Shown: positions 16,667 through 26,453, counted from the first letter of the stretch. The stretch: 64,000 bases of DNA from JAEXNA01 sp037968995 (GCA_037968995.1 JBBKWP010000160.1:1-64000); one strand, 5' to 3'. Notes: generated by a model not told the origin, from the letters alone. Translations and numbers: made by a program.

Positions 16667-17679
16667 AACGTTTTTCCACAATAGCGATTCCAGGTGGGGC
16701 CGGCTATGTCGGCTCGGTGCTGGTCCCTCGCCTTCTTCATGAAGGATATCGTGTCAAGGTCCTGGACCTTTTTCTTTACGGATCCGAACCGCTCAAGGCT
16801 GTCGCCGACCACCCGCATTTAGTGCTTCTGGAGGGCGACGTCCGAGATCCACGGGCTGTGTCTCAGCTTGTGAAGGATTGTGACGCAGTGATTCACTTGG
16901 CCTGTATCTCGAACGACCCGAGTGTCCTGTTGGACCCCGATTTAAGCCGTTCCGTCAATTTCGAATCCTTTGGTCCGTTCGTTAAATGCGCCAAGCAGGC
17001 AGGGGTGAATCGCTTTGTTTTCGCCTCTTCAGGAAGCGTCTACGGAGTGAGCGATGACCCGAATGTGACAGAGGAGCATCCTCTGGTTCCGGTGAGTCTC
17101 TATAACAAGTACAAAGCGCAGTGTGAGCCTCTATTGCAGAGCGAGGCGTGTGCTGAGTTTACTCCGGTCATTGTGCGTCCCGCCACAATATGTGGATACT
17201 CTCCCCGGCAGCGTCTTGACCTTACTGTGAACATCCTCACCAGCCACGCCTATTTTAAGCGCGAGATCACTGTGTTCGGAGGCAGCCAGATGCGACCTAA
17301 TCTGCATATGCAAGATATGATTGACCTGTACTGTCGTTTGCTCGAAGTCGAGGACGACAAGATTCACAATCAGATCTTCAACGCGGCCTATCACAACTAC
17401 TCAGTTGCTGACACTGCCCGAATCATCGCTAAAGTGATCAAGGAAGAGTTTCCTGAGTGGAGCGAGATTCCGATCCGAACCGAACCCTCCGACGACATCC
17501 GTTCCTACCACATCTCTTCAGACAAGATTCGCAGAGTCTTAGACTTTACTCCCCGGAGAACGATCGAAGACGGCGCACGCGACCTCCTTCGAGCCTTTTC
17601 CGAGGGTCTTCTGCCAGATGCGCCGGACGGAGATCAGTACAACAACGTGCGCCAGATGAAGAGACTGGCACTCAACTAG
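16663..17679 (+). CDS. NAD-dependent sugar epimerase/dehydratase (extended SDR)
   Basis: 338 residues. The dinucleotide-binding motif GGAGYVGS is at 11-18, SSGSVYG supplies the catalytic Ser region, and YNKYK carries the Tyr-xxx-Lys pair, so the oxidoreductive active site is intact. It opens the sugar cluster. The family acts on nucleotide sugars as 4-epimerase, 4,6-dehydratase or similar; the exact reaction cannot be chosen from the sequence. Translation may be coupled to a 10-codon upstream reading frame. It is convergent with the PhyH-type gene, 8 bases apart. Confidence 0.9.
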   Translation: MKRFSTIAIPGGAGYVGSVLVPRLLHEGYRVKVLDLFLYGSEPLKAVADHPHLVLLEGDVRDPRAVSQLVKDCDAVIHLACISNDPSVLLDPDLSRSVNFESFGPFVKCAKQAGVNRFVFASSGSVYGVSDDPNVTEEHPLVPVSLYNKYKAQCEPLLQSEACAEFTPVIVRPATICGYSPRQRLDLTVNILTSHAYFKREITVFGGSQMRPNLHMQDMIDLYCRLLEVEDDKIHNQIFNAAYHNYSVADTARIIAKVIKEEFPEWSEIPIRTEPSDDIRSYHISSDKIRRVLDFTPRRTIEDGARDLLRAFSEGLLPDAPDGDQYNNVRQMKRLALN

Positions 17680-17687
17680 AGCCTACC

Positions 17688-18533
17688 TCAAACCGTAACG
17701 GTGGCGTCGTAGTCCACTTCAGGCGGAGTCCCGCTGGTTAGAAACGGTTCGGCAACTTCACGGCGCGCGAAAAGAGTGAATTCAAGGCTCACCCTGGTTG
17801 CGGTGCCTCGCCCGACGGCACCGCCATGGAGCAAATTGTCATGAAAGAGGATGACCCCTCCTGGCTGTGTGAGCGGGAGGATGGGGGTCGCTGCGTCTTC
17901 GTGAAGAAGTTCCGGCTTGGGACGTCCATGCCGCGTGACTGCCTTGTAAGGATTCTTGTGTCTATGGGAGTTGGGCACCACAAGAAGGCCGGAAAGCCCG
18001 GGCTCATTGTGGAGCGCGACCCAGCATTTTAGGCGCACATAGCCTGCGGGGGATTCCATTCCGTCGATACGCCAGAAGGAGCCGTCGGTGTGGAGTGGCC
18101 CGACGTCGGAATCGGCTTCAGGTCTACAGAGCCGCCAGGTAAAGTCGGCATATCCGCAGTTTGCATAGTCGGAGATGAGATAGGGGCCAAAAACACCCTC
18201 GAGTTTCCTGAAAAACGGGAGGGTCTGCAACTCTACTGCCATAGCGGGGGGAAAACAACGGGCCGCTCGAGTCCACATCGTGCTGTGCTCCATATCTCCA
18301 GAGAATTCGTGATAGTTCACGAGTCCGGCCTCGCGGATTTCGTCCAACTTGGCCGGATAGAGTTCCTCTATCTGCCGCAGCCAAAGGTGGGTGGTCCAAA
18401 GACGAGCCTTATCAAGCTCCTCTGGAGTGAGAAATAAATCCGTGGAAAAACCTGGTTTGTCAAAGATCGCTCTGACCACTTTTTGGCTCGTTTCGTTCAC
18501 GATCACCTCGCTGGGGAGAGGTTTCTCCGCCAT
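17688..18533 (-). CDS. Phytanoyl-CoA dioxygenase (PhyH) family Fe(II)/2-oxoglutarate oxygenase
   Basis: 281 residues from the ATG at 18533. The iron ligands are seen as LHTDGSF (His-x-Asp) and, further on, DNLLHGGA (distal His), followed by an Arg in ATRVSLEF that should bind 2-oxoglutarate. PhyH-family enzymes hydroxylate small molecules and tailor natural products and sugars. The frame is open further up to 18665, but that would run through the start of the divergent isomerase gene; the ATG at 18533 has GCAGGAC upstream. As part of the sugar cluster it may hydroxylate or oxidise a sugar or lipid intermediate. Confidence 0.82.
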   Translation of the reverse strand: MAEKPLPSEVIVNETSQKVVRAIFDKPGFSTDLFLTPEELDKARLWTTHLWLRQIEELYPAKLDEIREAGLVNYHEFSGDMEHSTMWTRAARCFPPAMAVELQTLPFFRKLEGVFGPYLISDYANCGYADFTWRLCRPEADSDVGPLHTDGSFWRIDGMESPAGYVRLKCWVALHNEPGLSGLLVVPNSHRHKNPYKAVTRHGRPKPELLHEDAATPILPLTQPGGVILFHDNLLHGGAVGRGTATRVSLEFTLFARREVAEPFLTSGTPPEVDYDATVTV

Positions 18534-18606
18534 TTCTATATTTGTCCTGCCTAAACCCGCGGGCTTGAGCCAAGGAAAGGTGGTTAGGGCGTCAAATCCG
18601 GCAGCC

Positions 18607-19188
18607 ATGGTATGGCGCGAAAATGTTGAACATCTGACGCGACTTCTCAATGGACTTGAGTTCACCGCCGGCGGTGAGACCTTCGATCACGACCGAGGTT
18701 TTGAGTGCTGGCGCCAATGGACCTTTGAGGTTCGCGATTCTGGTAAAACCATCTATCTGATCGGCAACGGGGCCAGCGCAAGCATGGCAAGCCATTTCGC
18801 TGCAGACTTGGCCAAGAACGGTCACCTTCACACTCAGGTTTTTTCCGACGTTTGTTTGATGACTGCTGTTTCTAATGATATCTCCTTCGAGTCGGTCTAC
18901 TCTGAGCCGCTGAGTCGGCGGGGACGTCGTGGCGATCTGCTCGTGGCGATTTCTAGTTCCGGCAGATCCCCGAACATTCTTCATTGCGTAGGGGTGGCCA
19001 AGAAGATGGGACTCACTGTGATCACGGTGACCGCTTTTGAGGCCCAAAATCCTCTCCGAGGGTTGGGCGATCTCAACGCCTACATCCCTGCGGACACTTA
19101 TAGCGCCGCGGAAACGGCGCATGCGGCGGTTCTGCATTGCTGGATGGACCTCGTTGAACTGCCACAAGACGCTCGGGACAAAGAATAG
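18607..19188 (+). CDS. SIS-domain sugar isomerase, GmhA (sedoheptulose-7-phosphate isomerase)-like
   Basis: 193 residues. IGNGASASMASHFAADLAK is the phosphosugar-binding SIS motif, followed by SSSGRSPNIL and, near the end, AETAHAAVLHCWMDLVE, which aligns with the E-x-x-H helix of GmhA. GmhA converts sedoheptulose 7-phosphate into D-glycero-D-manno-heptose 7-phosphate, the first step to nucleotide heptoses. The presence of a split transketolase, a HAD phosphatase and a kinase/nucleotidyltransferase fusion in the same cluster supports that reading, but other sugar-phosphate isomerisations are possible. The start ATG lies in CCATGG, which on the other strand is also an ATG in the PhyH frame. Confidence 0.85.
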   Translation: MVWRENVEHLTRLLNGLEFTAGGETFDHDRGFECWRQWTFEVRDSGKTIYLIGNGASASMASHFAADLAKNGHLHTQVFSDVCLMTAVSNDISFESVYSEPLSRRGRRGDLLVAISSSGRSPNILHCVGVAKKMGLTVITVTAFEAQNPLRGLGDLNAYIPADTYSAAETAHAAVLHCWMDLVELPQDARDKE

Positions 19189-19250
19189 GTTCGGGTTTCC
19201 GCAGTCGTTCTGGTGCAGGGCCCGCCTTAGAGGCTGCGAACCGATTTCGT

Positions 19251-19910
19251 ATGAGCGTAGATTTTCTAACTCCCCTTCACACAAAGACCGAGCGCGACTA
19301 TCTAGGACGGGTCAACCAGCACCCTAAAGCTGAGTGTGCTCAAATAGCACGTCAATTCGGTCAAGACTACTGGGACGGCGACCGACGTTTCGGTTACGGT
19401 GGGATGAAGTATGATGGTCGATGGTTTCCGGTGGCTCAAAAAATGGCTGAGCATTATGGACTGAAAGCTGGAAACCGGGTTCTTGACGTCGGTTGCGGTA
19501 AAGCGTTTCTGCTTTATGAACTCACCCGGGCGGTCCCCGGTTTGGAAGTGCACGGGGTCGACATCTCCCCCTACGCTGTGGAGCACTCCAAAGAGGAGGT
19601 CAGACCCTTTCTACAAGTGGGGCAGGCTCAAAAGCTTCCTTACGAAGACAACAGTTTCGATCTGGTGTTCTCCCTCACAACCCTCCACAATCTTTACATT
19701 TTTGACCTTTTTGCGGCTCTCAAGGAGATCGAGCGGGTTGGGCGGGACCATCGTTATATTGCCGTCGAGTCTTATCGTAACGAAGTAGAGAAAGCGAATC
19801 TTCTTTATTGGCAACTGACTTGCGAGTGTTTTTACACACCGCAGGAGTGGAATTGGATCTATCAACAAGCTGGATATACTGGAGATTATTCCTACATCTA
19901 TTTTGAGTAG
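19251..19910 (+). CDS. Class I SAM-dependent methyltransferase
   Basis: 219 residues. Motif I VLDVGCGKAFLLYEL, the acidic VHGVDISPYAVEH, and LPYEDNSFDLVFSLTTLHN show a standard Methyltransf_11 fold. The last residues (WNWIYQQAGYTGDYSYIYF) form a compact C-terminal cap. It follows the isomerase by 62 bases on the same strand and so belongs to the sugar cluster. Acceptor unknown; small-molecule or sugar methylation is likely. Confidence 0.87.
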   Translation: MSVDFLTPLHTKTERDYLGRVNQHPKAECAQIARQFGQDYWDGDRRFGYGGMKYDGRWFPVAQKMAEHYGLKAGNRVLDVGCGKAFLLYELTRAVPGLEVHGVDISPYAVEHSKEEVRPFLQVGQAQKLPYEDNSFDLVFSLTTLHNLYIFDLFAALKEIERVGRDHRYIAVESYRNEVEKANLLYWQLTCECFYTPQEWNWIYQQAGYTGDYSYIYFE

Positions 19911-20008
19911 AGTCTGAAGTCTCGGTCGTCTGCTGTGGGCCCTTCACCGCCGCCCGACGCCTGACTCGATGGGAAAAGGAGAATTGCCAGAAAGGCGAAG
20001 AATCACCA

Positions 20009-21280
20009 ATGAGTCATCCACTCCGCGCAGGGGTTCACCATCGAGAAACGTGTCGGCTCTGCGACAGTTCGAACACAGAAAAGGTCGTGGAACTAGAGCC
20101 GATTCCGCTGGCTGAGAAATATGTGAGCGAAGACCAAGTTGGACAGGCCACGGATGTTTTCCCTATAGATCTTTACCAATGTCTAGATTGTGGGCACGTT
20201 CAACTGTTAGACGTCATAGACCCAGAGGTGCTTTGGAAAGATTATACTTACCATTCGGGTCAGACCCAAGGTATCGTTGAGCATTTTCGCGAGGTCGCCA
20301 CGACAATTTTGGAAAGGCATCAGCCCGCTGCGAACAGCCTTGTCGTGGACATTGGAAGCAACGACGGAACTCTTCTCCGCCCTTTTAAGGAAGCCGGACT
20401 GCGAGTCTTAGGTGTGGACCCGGCCGAGGCGATCGCCAAGGCGGCAACACGGTCCGGTATTGAAACGATTCCCAAGCTTTTCTCTCCTGATTTGGCTCAA
20501 GAAATCCGCGAGCAACACGGACCTGCCAGCGTTATAACAGCTTTTAACGTTTTCGCGCATACCGACGACATGGCCGCGATGGCGGAGGGTATCAGAAGTT
20601 TGCTGGCTCCCGACGGCATTTTTTACTTTGAAGCCCAGTATCTCCTCGATATTATCGACAAGACTCTCCTCGGGACGATCTTCCACGAGCATATGTGTCA
20701 TCATTCCGTGAAGCCGATGCAAAAGTTCTTGGCTCGGCACGGAATGGAACTTGTTGGGGTAGAGCGGAATACAATTCAGAGCGGATCGATTTTGGGAGCC
20801 GTTCAGCTTCGTGGTGGTCCACTGACCGTGCAAACTTCGGTGCAGGATCTGTTGGGCTTAGAAGAGGAGCGTAAGTTGGACCGTCCCGAGGCAGTCCGTG
20901 CCTTAGGAGCAAAACTCGATGCCATGAGCTACGACGCTGGTCGCTTGGTGGCAGAGTGGAAAGAACAGGGTGCGACGGTTGCTGCCTACGGTGCGGCCCG
21001 CAGCGGACCAACCTTCATCAATCAGCTTGGGCTGGGCAAGGTCATCGAGTTCGTGGTCGATGATCATCCGCAAAAGATTCATCGATACACACCTGGTCAT
21101 CAGATAAAGGTCCTTCCCACCTCAGAACTCCTGAAGCGGATGCCTAACTTCACCATCATCTTGGCTTGGATTCACGCGAAGAAGATTATCGCCAAGAACA
21201 GAGAGTATTTGGAAAAGGGTGGAAAGTTTGTGGTCTGTTGCCCCGAGGTGAGGGTTGTGAGTCTGGCCGATCTGGATTGA
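20009..21280 (+). CDS. Sugar C-methyltransferase (NovU/TylC3-like, zinc-containing)
   Basis: 423 residues in three parts. The N-terminal zinc module has CRLCDS and CLDCGH (two Cys pairs). The SAM domain has VVDIGSNDGTLLRPF and LGVDPAE, and a His-rich helix FHEHMCHHSVKP follows. The C-terminal half (VAAYGAARSGPTFINQLG, VDDHP) is the Rossmann-like lobe typical of this family. Relatives C-methylate keto-deoxysugars bound to a nucleotide (for example at C3). It sits 2 bases from the following oxidoreductase, indicating one transcript. It implies that a 4-keto nucleotide sugar is an intermediate here. Confidence 0.9.
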   Translation: MSHPLRAGVHHRETCRLCDSSNTEKVVELEPIPLAEKYVSEDQVGQATDVFPIDLYQCLDCGHVQLLDVIDPEVLWKDYTYHSGQTQGIVEHFREVATTILERHQPAANSLVVDIGSNDGTLLRPFKEAGLRVLGVDPAEAIAKAATRSGIETIPKLFSPDLAQEIREQHGPASVITAFNVFAHTDDMAAMAEGIRSLLAPDGIFYFEAQYLLDIIDKTLLGTIFHEHMCHHSVKPMQKFLARHGMELVGVERNTIQSGSILGAVQLRGGPLTVQTSVQDLLGLEEERKLDRPEAVRALGAKLDAMSYDAGRLVAEWKEQGATVAAYGAARSGPTFINQLGLGKVIEFVVDDHPQKIHRYTPGHQIKVLPTSELLKRMPNFTIILAWIHAKKIIAKNREYLEKGGKFVVCCPEVRVVSLADLD

Positions 21281-21281
21281 T

Positions 21282-22346
21282 GTGACAGAGCAACGCTGCC
21301 TAAAAATAGGTATGATAGGAGCTGGTTTTATCGGCCAGATCGCCCATCTCATGAACTTCGTAGAATTGAATTCTTGTCGCGTTGTTGCCATTGCTGAAAT
21401 GCGACCGGAGCTTCGGCGTCGGGTGGCCGCGCGCTACGAGATCCCTCGAACCTACGCAACTCACCAGGAACTTTTAGAAGATGCGGAAGTCGAAGCGGTG
21501 GTGGTTGTTGTGCCTCGCCCCTTCACTGGACCGATCGTGATGGACTGCTTGAGAGCCGGCAAGCACGTTTTTTCGGAAAAACCTATGGCGGGAACCGTGG
21601 AGCAATCCCTTCGATTGGTTGAGGAAGCTGAGCGACAGGGCGTCCAGTATGTCGTTGGATACATGAAGCGTCATGACGAGGGTGTTCAAGAAGCCAAGAG
21701 ACTGCTCGATCAAGTTTTGGCGACGGGTGAACTAGGAGATTTGAATTTCGTCCGAGCGCATTGCTTCATGGGCGAATCTTATTGTCGCGCTGACGGACAC
21801 GTGGTCACGGATGAGCAGGCTACGTATCCTGACTCGGGTTGGGCCATCGCGCCAGACGATTTTAGTGAAGTGGACGCTCGTCACTATCATTTCTATTTGA
21901 ACACTTACTCCCACAACACAAACCTTTTGCGCTTTCTTATAGGGCGAACGCCCGAGATTGAGCACTTGCGTTTTGAGCCAATGAATGGACGGATAGCCGT
22001 GCTCGATTTCGGAAGGTTCGCGGCAACCCTTGAGACGGGTCGCACCAGCGACAGGGATTGGGATGAGAGCACCGAGTTCTTTTTTGAGCATGGTCGAATA
22101 TTACTGAAGACTCCGCCGGCCCTGCTCAAGAACGTGCCGGCGAGCATCGAGCTTTACAGGGCCGGAGAGGTGCAACAAGTGTTGCGACCCCGCTGCGACT
22201 GGACTTGGGCTTTTCGTCGGCAGGCCCAGGCCTTTGTCGACGGAGTTCTCAGTGAAGAACCAGGGTTGAGCCCGGGTAGAGATGCCTTAGAGGATGTACG
22301 GCTGATTGAGGAGATGTGGCGGCGTTGGTCAAAACGGCAATTATAG
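21282..22346 (+). CDS. Gfo/Idh/MocA-family NAD(P)-dependent oxidoreductase
   Basis: 354 residues from a GTG two bases after the previous stop. The N-terminal Rossmann motif GMIGAGFIGQIAH and the family signature SEKPMAGT (about 96-103), with its catalytic Lys, are plain; the C-terminal sheet domain follows. Such enzymes oxidise or reduce sugars, cyclitols or nucleotide-sugar ketones. Tight spacing to the C-methyltransferase suggests it reduces or oxidises the same sugar. Substrate unknown; myo-inositol-type dehydrogenation is an alternative. Confidence 0.9.
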   Translation: MTEQRCLKIGMIGAGFIGQIAHLMNFVELNSCRVVAIAEMRPELRRRVAARYEIPRTYATHQELLEDAEVEAVVVVVPRPFTGPIVMDCLRAGKHVFSEKPMAGTVEQSLRLVEEAERQGVQYVVGYMKRHDEGVQEAKRLLDQVLATGELGDLNFVRAHCFMGESYCRADGHVVTDEQATYPDSGWAIAPDDFSEVDARHYHFYLNTYSHNTNLLRFLIGRTPEIEHLRFEPMNGRIAVLDFGRFAATLETGRTSDRDWDESTEFFFEHGRILLKTPPALLKNVPASIELYRAGEVQQVLRPRCDWTWAFRRQAQAFVDGVLSEEPGLSPGRDALEDVRLIEEMWRRWSKRQL

Positions 22347-22409
22347 GGGCAAGGGAATCTATCGGCAACTTTCCCGACTCGAGCAACTCTTCGGCGCAGG
22401 ACTGAGAGT

Positions 22410-23570
22410 CTACGACAGCGGCGCGACCTGGTGATAGCGCACGGAGGCGGACTGCAGGCGACGAGTCACCCGTCGCGAGATCTCCGGCGCAAGCCCGACA
22501 TAGACGTCGCTGCCGGGCGGTACGGTCGCGGGACTGTAAATCGGCCGGCCAAAGATTTCCTTTCCGATACGGTCTGGATCCTCGTCAACGAAGAAAGCGA
22601 CGCGGTCTTCCAATTCACCAAACAACCACGTGGACGCGATCGCGGTGCCGAACAGACCAAACTGCGGTGAAGTGCCTGAGAGGGTCGCGGCATCTCTCAC
22701 CACCGCGCCGAGCCATTCGAGTACGGCCGGGACAGACGGTGACGGCCCGCTCGATTCCTCGCTTACCGATGTTCGATTCCGGGCGATCAAAGTAATCTCT
22801 TTCGTCACCCATCCAGTGTCGACAAGCTCAACTTGAAATCCCGCGGAGGTAACCAGCGCGTGAATCGTGGGGCAGTCAAAATGCGAGGAATGGTCGGCCA
22901 CGAACAATTCGAATGGACTCTCGACGTAGTATGGTAGTTGAATAATAAGCCAACCCTCGGGCTTAAGCTTTTGCCTCACCTTTTCAAGAAACTGCCGCGG
23001 CGCCTCGATGTGTTCGAGGACGTGAATCATCGAAATGGCGTCGAACTCTCCGGGGATTCCCTCGACAGGTCCGGTGTAGTGATTCTCGACCCGCGGAATC
23101 GCCAATACTTGGTCGGCATATTTTTCATCCCATTCTAGACCGGAGAATGTCCATCCGGGAAGCTTCTCGCTCGCGCTACGCAGAAAATTGCCATTGCCGC
23201 AACCAAAATCAAGAAGCCGCCCATTCTTGGGTAACGAACTGTGCCGCAACAAGTTATCGACTAGTCGATCCGAACGCCCCGTGGGTGTTCCGGAGGTGGG
23301 CTCAAAGATCTTCTGCTCTGCCCCGTCAGCTTGGAAAAAGAGGGTGTAGCCATCGTAGATAGCAGCGATTTCCCTGCGCCACTCGTCATCCACAAGCGCT
23401 TGGACGCAGCCACAGGATGCACAACGCCCGAGGTGCCCGCCCGCAGGCCACGGCTTGGTGTCTGACGTTACGCGTTTGAACAGAGAATACTCGGGAAACA
23501 GTATTAACGTGTATTCGTCGCAGACATGACATCTTCTCGCGAAGGGTGGCAGGGAAATTTGGCTGGGCAT
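22410..23570 (-). CDS. Methyltransferase with zinc-ribbon start and Rossmann-like C-terminal lobe
   Basis: 386 residues from ATG 23570; the frame also opens with TTG 13 codons earlier. CHVCDE and CASCGC make an N-terminal metal site. LLDFGCGNGNFLRSA, HVLEHIEAP and GWLIIQLPY are the SAM-domain motifs. The C-terminal lobe (FGLFGTAIASTWLFGELE, then FVDEDPDRIG) parallels the end of sugar C-methyltransferases. It is thus a divergent second member of that broad class within the cluster. It is convergent with the Gfo/Idh gene and follows the glycosyltransferase gene on the same strand. Confidence 0.85.
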   Translation of the reverse strand: MPSQISLPPFARRCHVCDEYTLILFPEYSLFKRVTSDTKPWPAGGHLGRCASCGCVQALVDDEWRREIAAIYDGYTLFFQADGAEQKIFEPTSGTPTGRSDRLVDNLLRHSSLPKNGRLLDFGCGNGNFLRSASEKLPGWTFSGLEWDEKYADQVLAIPRVENHYTGPVEGIPGEFDAISMIHVLEHIEAPRQFLEKVRQKLKPEGWLIIQLPYYVESPFELFVADHSSHFDCPTIHALVTSAGFQVELVDTGWVTKEITLIARNRTSVSEESSGPSPSVPAVLEWLGAVVRDAATLSGTSPQFGLFGTAIASTWLFGELEDRVAFFVDEDPDRIGKEIFGRPIYSPATVPPGSDVYVGLAPEISRRVTRRLQSASVRYHQVAPLS

Positions 23571-23615
23571 ATCAGCCGGAGAATCCCTGAAGTTCGCGGT
23601 CCTTGCCAAGGAACT

Positions 23616-24410
23616 TCACGGAAAAAACTCCGTCTCTTCAGGCGGAGTGATTTTGGGCCGGTTCGGAGGGAGCGGGTAGAGAAATTTGCGCGCTCGGCGA
23701 ATGCTGATTTCCAATAAAGTGTGACCTACCGAGAGAAAATTTCGTAAATTTAGAGCAGAATTCTCGCGATCTTTCTCCACATGGGTGACTTCCACGAACA
23801 CCTCTCGATGGCTTCTGCCCTCATCGAGAAGGCGAGTCACTAGGTCGGCCTGAAACCCAAATCCAAAACTGTTAGGGGCCCAGCGCATGACATCGTAGCG
23901 GAGGACCAAAGGACTACCGTTATAATAAGTGATCTGATGCCCAGATATTCGGTTTACCAGAAAAGTAAAAAATTTGGATATCACGTGCCGCCCCAGAGAC
24001 CGCCCGGGAAGCAAGCGATCGTGGACGGGAAGAATGATATCAGCTTGGCCTCGTTGAGAAAGGACCTGCGCTATACTGAGGCTGGGTTCCGCCGCGTCTC
24101 CGCACACTAATCGATAGTACTTCCCTCTGGCCAAAAAAGCGCTGTCGACATACGAGCGCCCGAGCCCTCGATTCTGCTCGTGACGTATCAAGCGGATAAA
24201 GGTCGCGCTCTGCGTTCGTTCGATGTAACGCCTAACGACTGCTGAGGTGTCGTCCGTGGAGTAGTCGTCCACCACCAAAATCTCGTAATTCTCCGTTTTG
24301 CTGAGCCGACAGCCTTCTTGAATGTTCTCCAGTGTTTGCTCAATCCTCGGGCTCTCATTGAGGCAAGGAACTACAAAAGTCATAAGGATTTTCCCACGGA
24401 TATCGCTCAT
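23616..24410 (-). CDS. Family 2 glycosyltransferase
   Basis: 264 residues, GT-A fold. The start TFVVPCLNESPRIEQTLENI and EILVVDDYSTDDTSAVVRRY are the nucleotide-sugar-binding motifs, RGLGRSYVDSAFLARGKYY the acceptor-proximal region. No strong transmembrane helix is present. It should transfer a sugar to a lipid carrier or growing glycan on the cytoplasmic face. It is upstream of the zinc-ribbon methyltransferase, about 45 bases apart. Donor and acceptor unknown. Confidence 0.9.
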   Translation of the reverse strand: MSDIRGKILMTFVVPCLNESPRIEQTLENIQEGCRLSKTENYEILVVDDYSTDDTSAVVRRYIERTQSATFIRLIRHEQNRGLGRSYVDSAFLARGKYYRLVCGDAAEPSLSIAQVLSQRGQADIILPVHDRLLPGRSLGRHVISKFFTFLVNRISGHQITYYNGSPLVLRYDVMRWAPNSFGFGFQADLVTRLLDEGRSHREVFVEVTHVEKDRENSALNLRNFLSVGHTLLEISIRRARKFLYPLPPNRPKITPPEETEFFP

Positions 24411-24584
24411 GTGGTCCCCACTTTGAGAGTGAAAGCGCTCAGCCCTTCATTGGGTTCTTCCTCTACGCCTCAAGCAAAGGTTTTAGAGGAAACACTTAGG
24501 CGCCGGGCGCCTGGTATGGCCTCGCCGCGGCCTACTCCCTGAAAGGCGCACGGATAGTTCAGTATCGCGTCGACCAACGACACG

Positions 24585-25472
24585 TCACCTCCAATTGTCG
24601 GCAGTCTTTCGCACTGCTTCCCTCACGGACAAAAAGCTGTAGCCCACTTCACGCTGCAGGCGGTCGGCTCGCATAGCCGTGTTGAGCGGGCGGAAGGCCA
24701 TGCCTGGATAGTCATGAAGAGGAATTCCCTCGATCAGTGAGGGGTCGGTCTCCAACTCGTTGGACAGCGCCTGAGCCAGCGTGTAACGAGAGGCGGGCTC
24801 TGGAGCGCAAAGATGGATGATTCCTCGGAGTCTTTGCCGAAGCACCGCTAGCAGCCCACCTACCACATCCACCACCCAGGTTGGAGAAAAGAACTGGTCG
24901 TTAGCCGCGCGCAGGGACCTTCCGTGGACTAAATTGTCGGCCAAGTCGTTAAGCAAGGTTCCATCATTTTTTTGGAGTCCGTAAATTTTGCTGAGGCGCA
25001 CCACCAGAGAATCTCCGCCCCAGTCACCCAATCGCTGTTCTACGGCCCACTTCTGACGTCCATATTCGGTTGTGGGACCAGCAATGCTACTCTCCGTGTA
25101 TTCCCCAGTTGTACCAGGGAAGACGTAATCGCTGGAAAGGAAGACAACCCGGATCCCGTTGGCTCTACAGGATTCAATAAAGCGAAGAGTCCCCGTGACA
25201 TTGACTTCGTAAGTTTCCTCGGGGTTGTCTCGACAATCTCCCACTAGCGAGCGTGCGCCGGCAATAATAACCTCTTGATAACCTTGCTCTGCCAGCCGGA
25301 GGTCGGCGGGGTCCGCCCGCAAGTCGAAGGTTCGCAGGCCCGGTATGGAACGACGGGCTGCGGTCCCCAGGCAGTCTGGCTGGAAAGCGCGGTAGCTCTC
25401 CCAAATATAGCGCCCAATGAAGCCGCTGGCGCCCACCACGGCGGTCCGGGGAAGTTCCTCTAGCATTCGCAT
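24585..25472 (-). CDS. RmlD-like nucleotide-sugar reductase/epimerase (SDR)
   Basis: 295 residues. The motif VVGASGFIGRYIW binds NAD(P), VVFLSSDYVFPG and the YGRQK (Tyr-xxx-Lys) pair are the active site, and the overall layout with ...RLSKIYGL and TWVVDVV resembles dTDP-4-dehydrorhamnose reductase. It probably reduces a 4-keto sugar. It is the first gene of a short left-pointing set (this gene, glycosyltransferase, methyltransferase). Confidence 0.85.
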   Translation of the reverse strand: MRMLEELPRTAVVGASGFIGRYIWESYRAFQPDCLGTAARRSIPGLRTFDLRADPADLRLAEQGYQEVIIAGARSLVGDCRDNPEETYEVNVTGTLRFIESCRANGIRVVFLSSDYVFPGTTGEYTESSIAGPTTEYGRQKWAVEQRLGDWGGDSLVVRLSKIYGLQKNDGTLLNDLADNLVHGRSLRAANDQFFSPTWVVDVVGGLLAVLRQRLRGIIHLCAPEPASRYTLAQALSNELETDPSLIEGIPLHDYPGMAFRPLNTAMRADRLQREVGYSFLSVREAVRKTADNWR

Positions 25473-25655
25473 AGAATGGGCTTGCGATCGCTGCTTGTCA
25501 AGACTTACTCCCGAGCAAGGGTGCCTGATTCCAGAGGAGTCGCTATATCCAGCGGGAAGAATCCTTCATGATTGGAAGACTCAACTGTGCCCAGTGGATC
25601 CTTCTGCGCCACTGGCTATTTCGGCTTTACGAAAGAACGGAATAACGTCGCGTCC

Positions 25656-26453
25656 GTGCTAAAGCATTTACGAAGCCGCTTGATGAAACTGGTTGAATCT
25701 CATCCCTACATTTGGTGGTTGGCTTGGACTGCAGTGAATGAACTGCCAATTTTTCTTCCCCATGACGCGAGCTACTTTGCCCTCAAGCACTTCGGCAGAC
25801 ATTCGAACAGCCTCTTTCTCGACATAGGCGCTAACACAGGCATCTCTGCCTTAGATTTCCGGCGGTTTTATGCTTCGGTTCCGATCTATTCGTTAGAGCC
25901 TAATCCTATTCATGAAAGAAGACTCGCGGGTCTCAAAAAGAGACTGCTCAATTTCGATTATCTCGTGGCCGGAGCCGGAGATGTGGACAGTGAATTAACC
26001 TTTTTTACGCCGGTCTATCACCCCGTGGTCCTTCACACCTTTACTTCAACCAGTGAAGATCTGGTTTTGCGCGGCGTCATTGAGACGTTCGGCGAGCGAG
26101 TTCGAAAGCGTCTAACGATTGTGAAATCGGAGGCAAGAATCGTTCGCATTGATGACCTCAATCTTGAGCCTTCGATCATTAAGATAGATGCTGAAGGCTT
26201 TGATTACCAAGTGGTTCTTGGTGCCGCTGAAACAATTCGCAAGAATCGGCCATTCCTTATGGTGGAGGTCGCCCACTCCGAGTTTACGCTCTTTAAGCAG
26301 TTCTTTGATGACCTGGACTATGGTGTCTACTGGTATGACCCTCAAAAAGACGTGTTTGGGGCTTTGACTCGTGGTCGGGCGGAATGCGAAAGCAACAACC
26401 TCTTTGTTGTTCCGAATGAGTCCACGGAAGATCTACCGCTAGCTCCTCGGTAG
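25656..26453 (+). CDS. FkbM-family methyltransferase
   Basis: About 265 residues from GTG 25656; ATG 25683 is an alternative, and the frame is open back to a TTG at 25572. FLDIGANTGISALDF is SAM motif I and IIKIDAEGFDYQVVLGA is the diagnostic FkbM block. Members O-methylate sugars or polyketides. Base composition is lower in G+C than core genes. The 3' end overlaps the convergent glycosyltransferase gene by 15 bases. Confidence 0.87.
   Translation: MLKHLRSRLMKLVESHPYIWWLAWTAVNELPIFLPHDASYFALKHFGRHSNSLFLDIGANTGISALDFRRFYASVPIYSLEPNPIHERRLAGLKKRLLNFDYLVAGAGDVDSELTFFTPVYHPVVLHTFTSTSEDLVLRGVIETFGERVRKRLTIVKSEARIVRIDDLNLEPSIIKIDAEGFDYQVVLGAAETIRKNRPFLMVEVAHSEFTLFKQFFDDLDYGVYWYDPQKDVFGALTRGRAECESNNLFVVPNESTEDLPLAPR

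Noticed and set aside
25568..25645. 25-codon frame before the FkbM gene
   Set aside because: It has no clear ribosome-binding site and ends before the preferred GTG; probably an accident of the upstream region.
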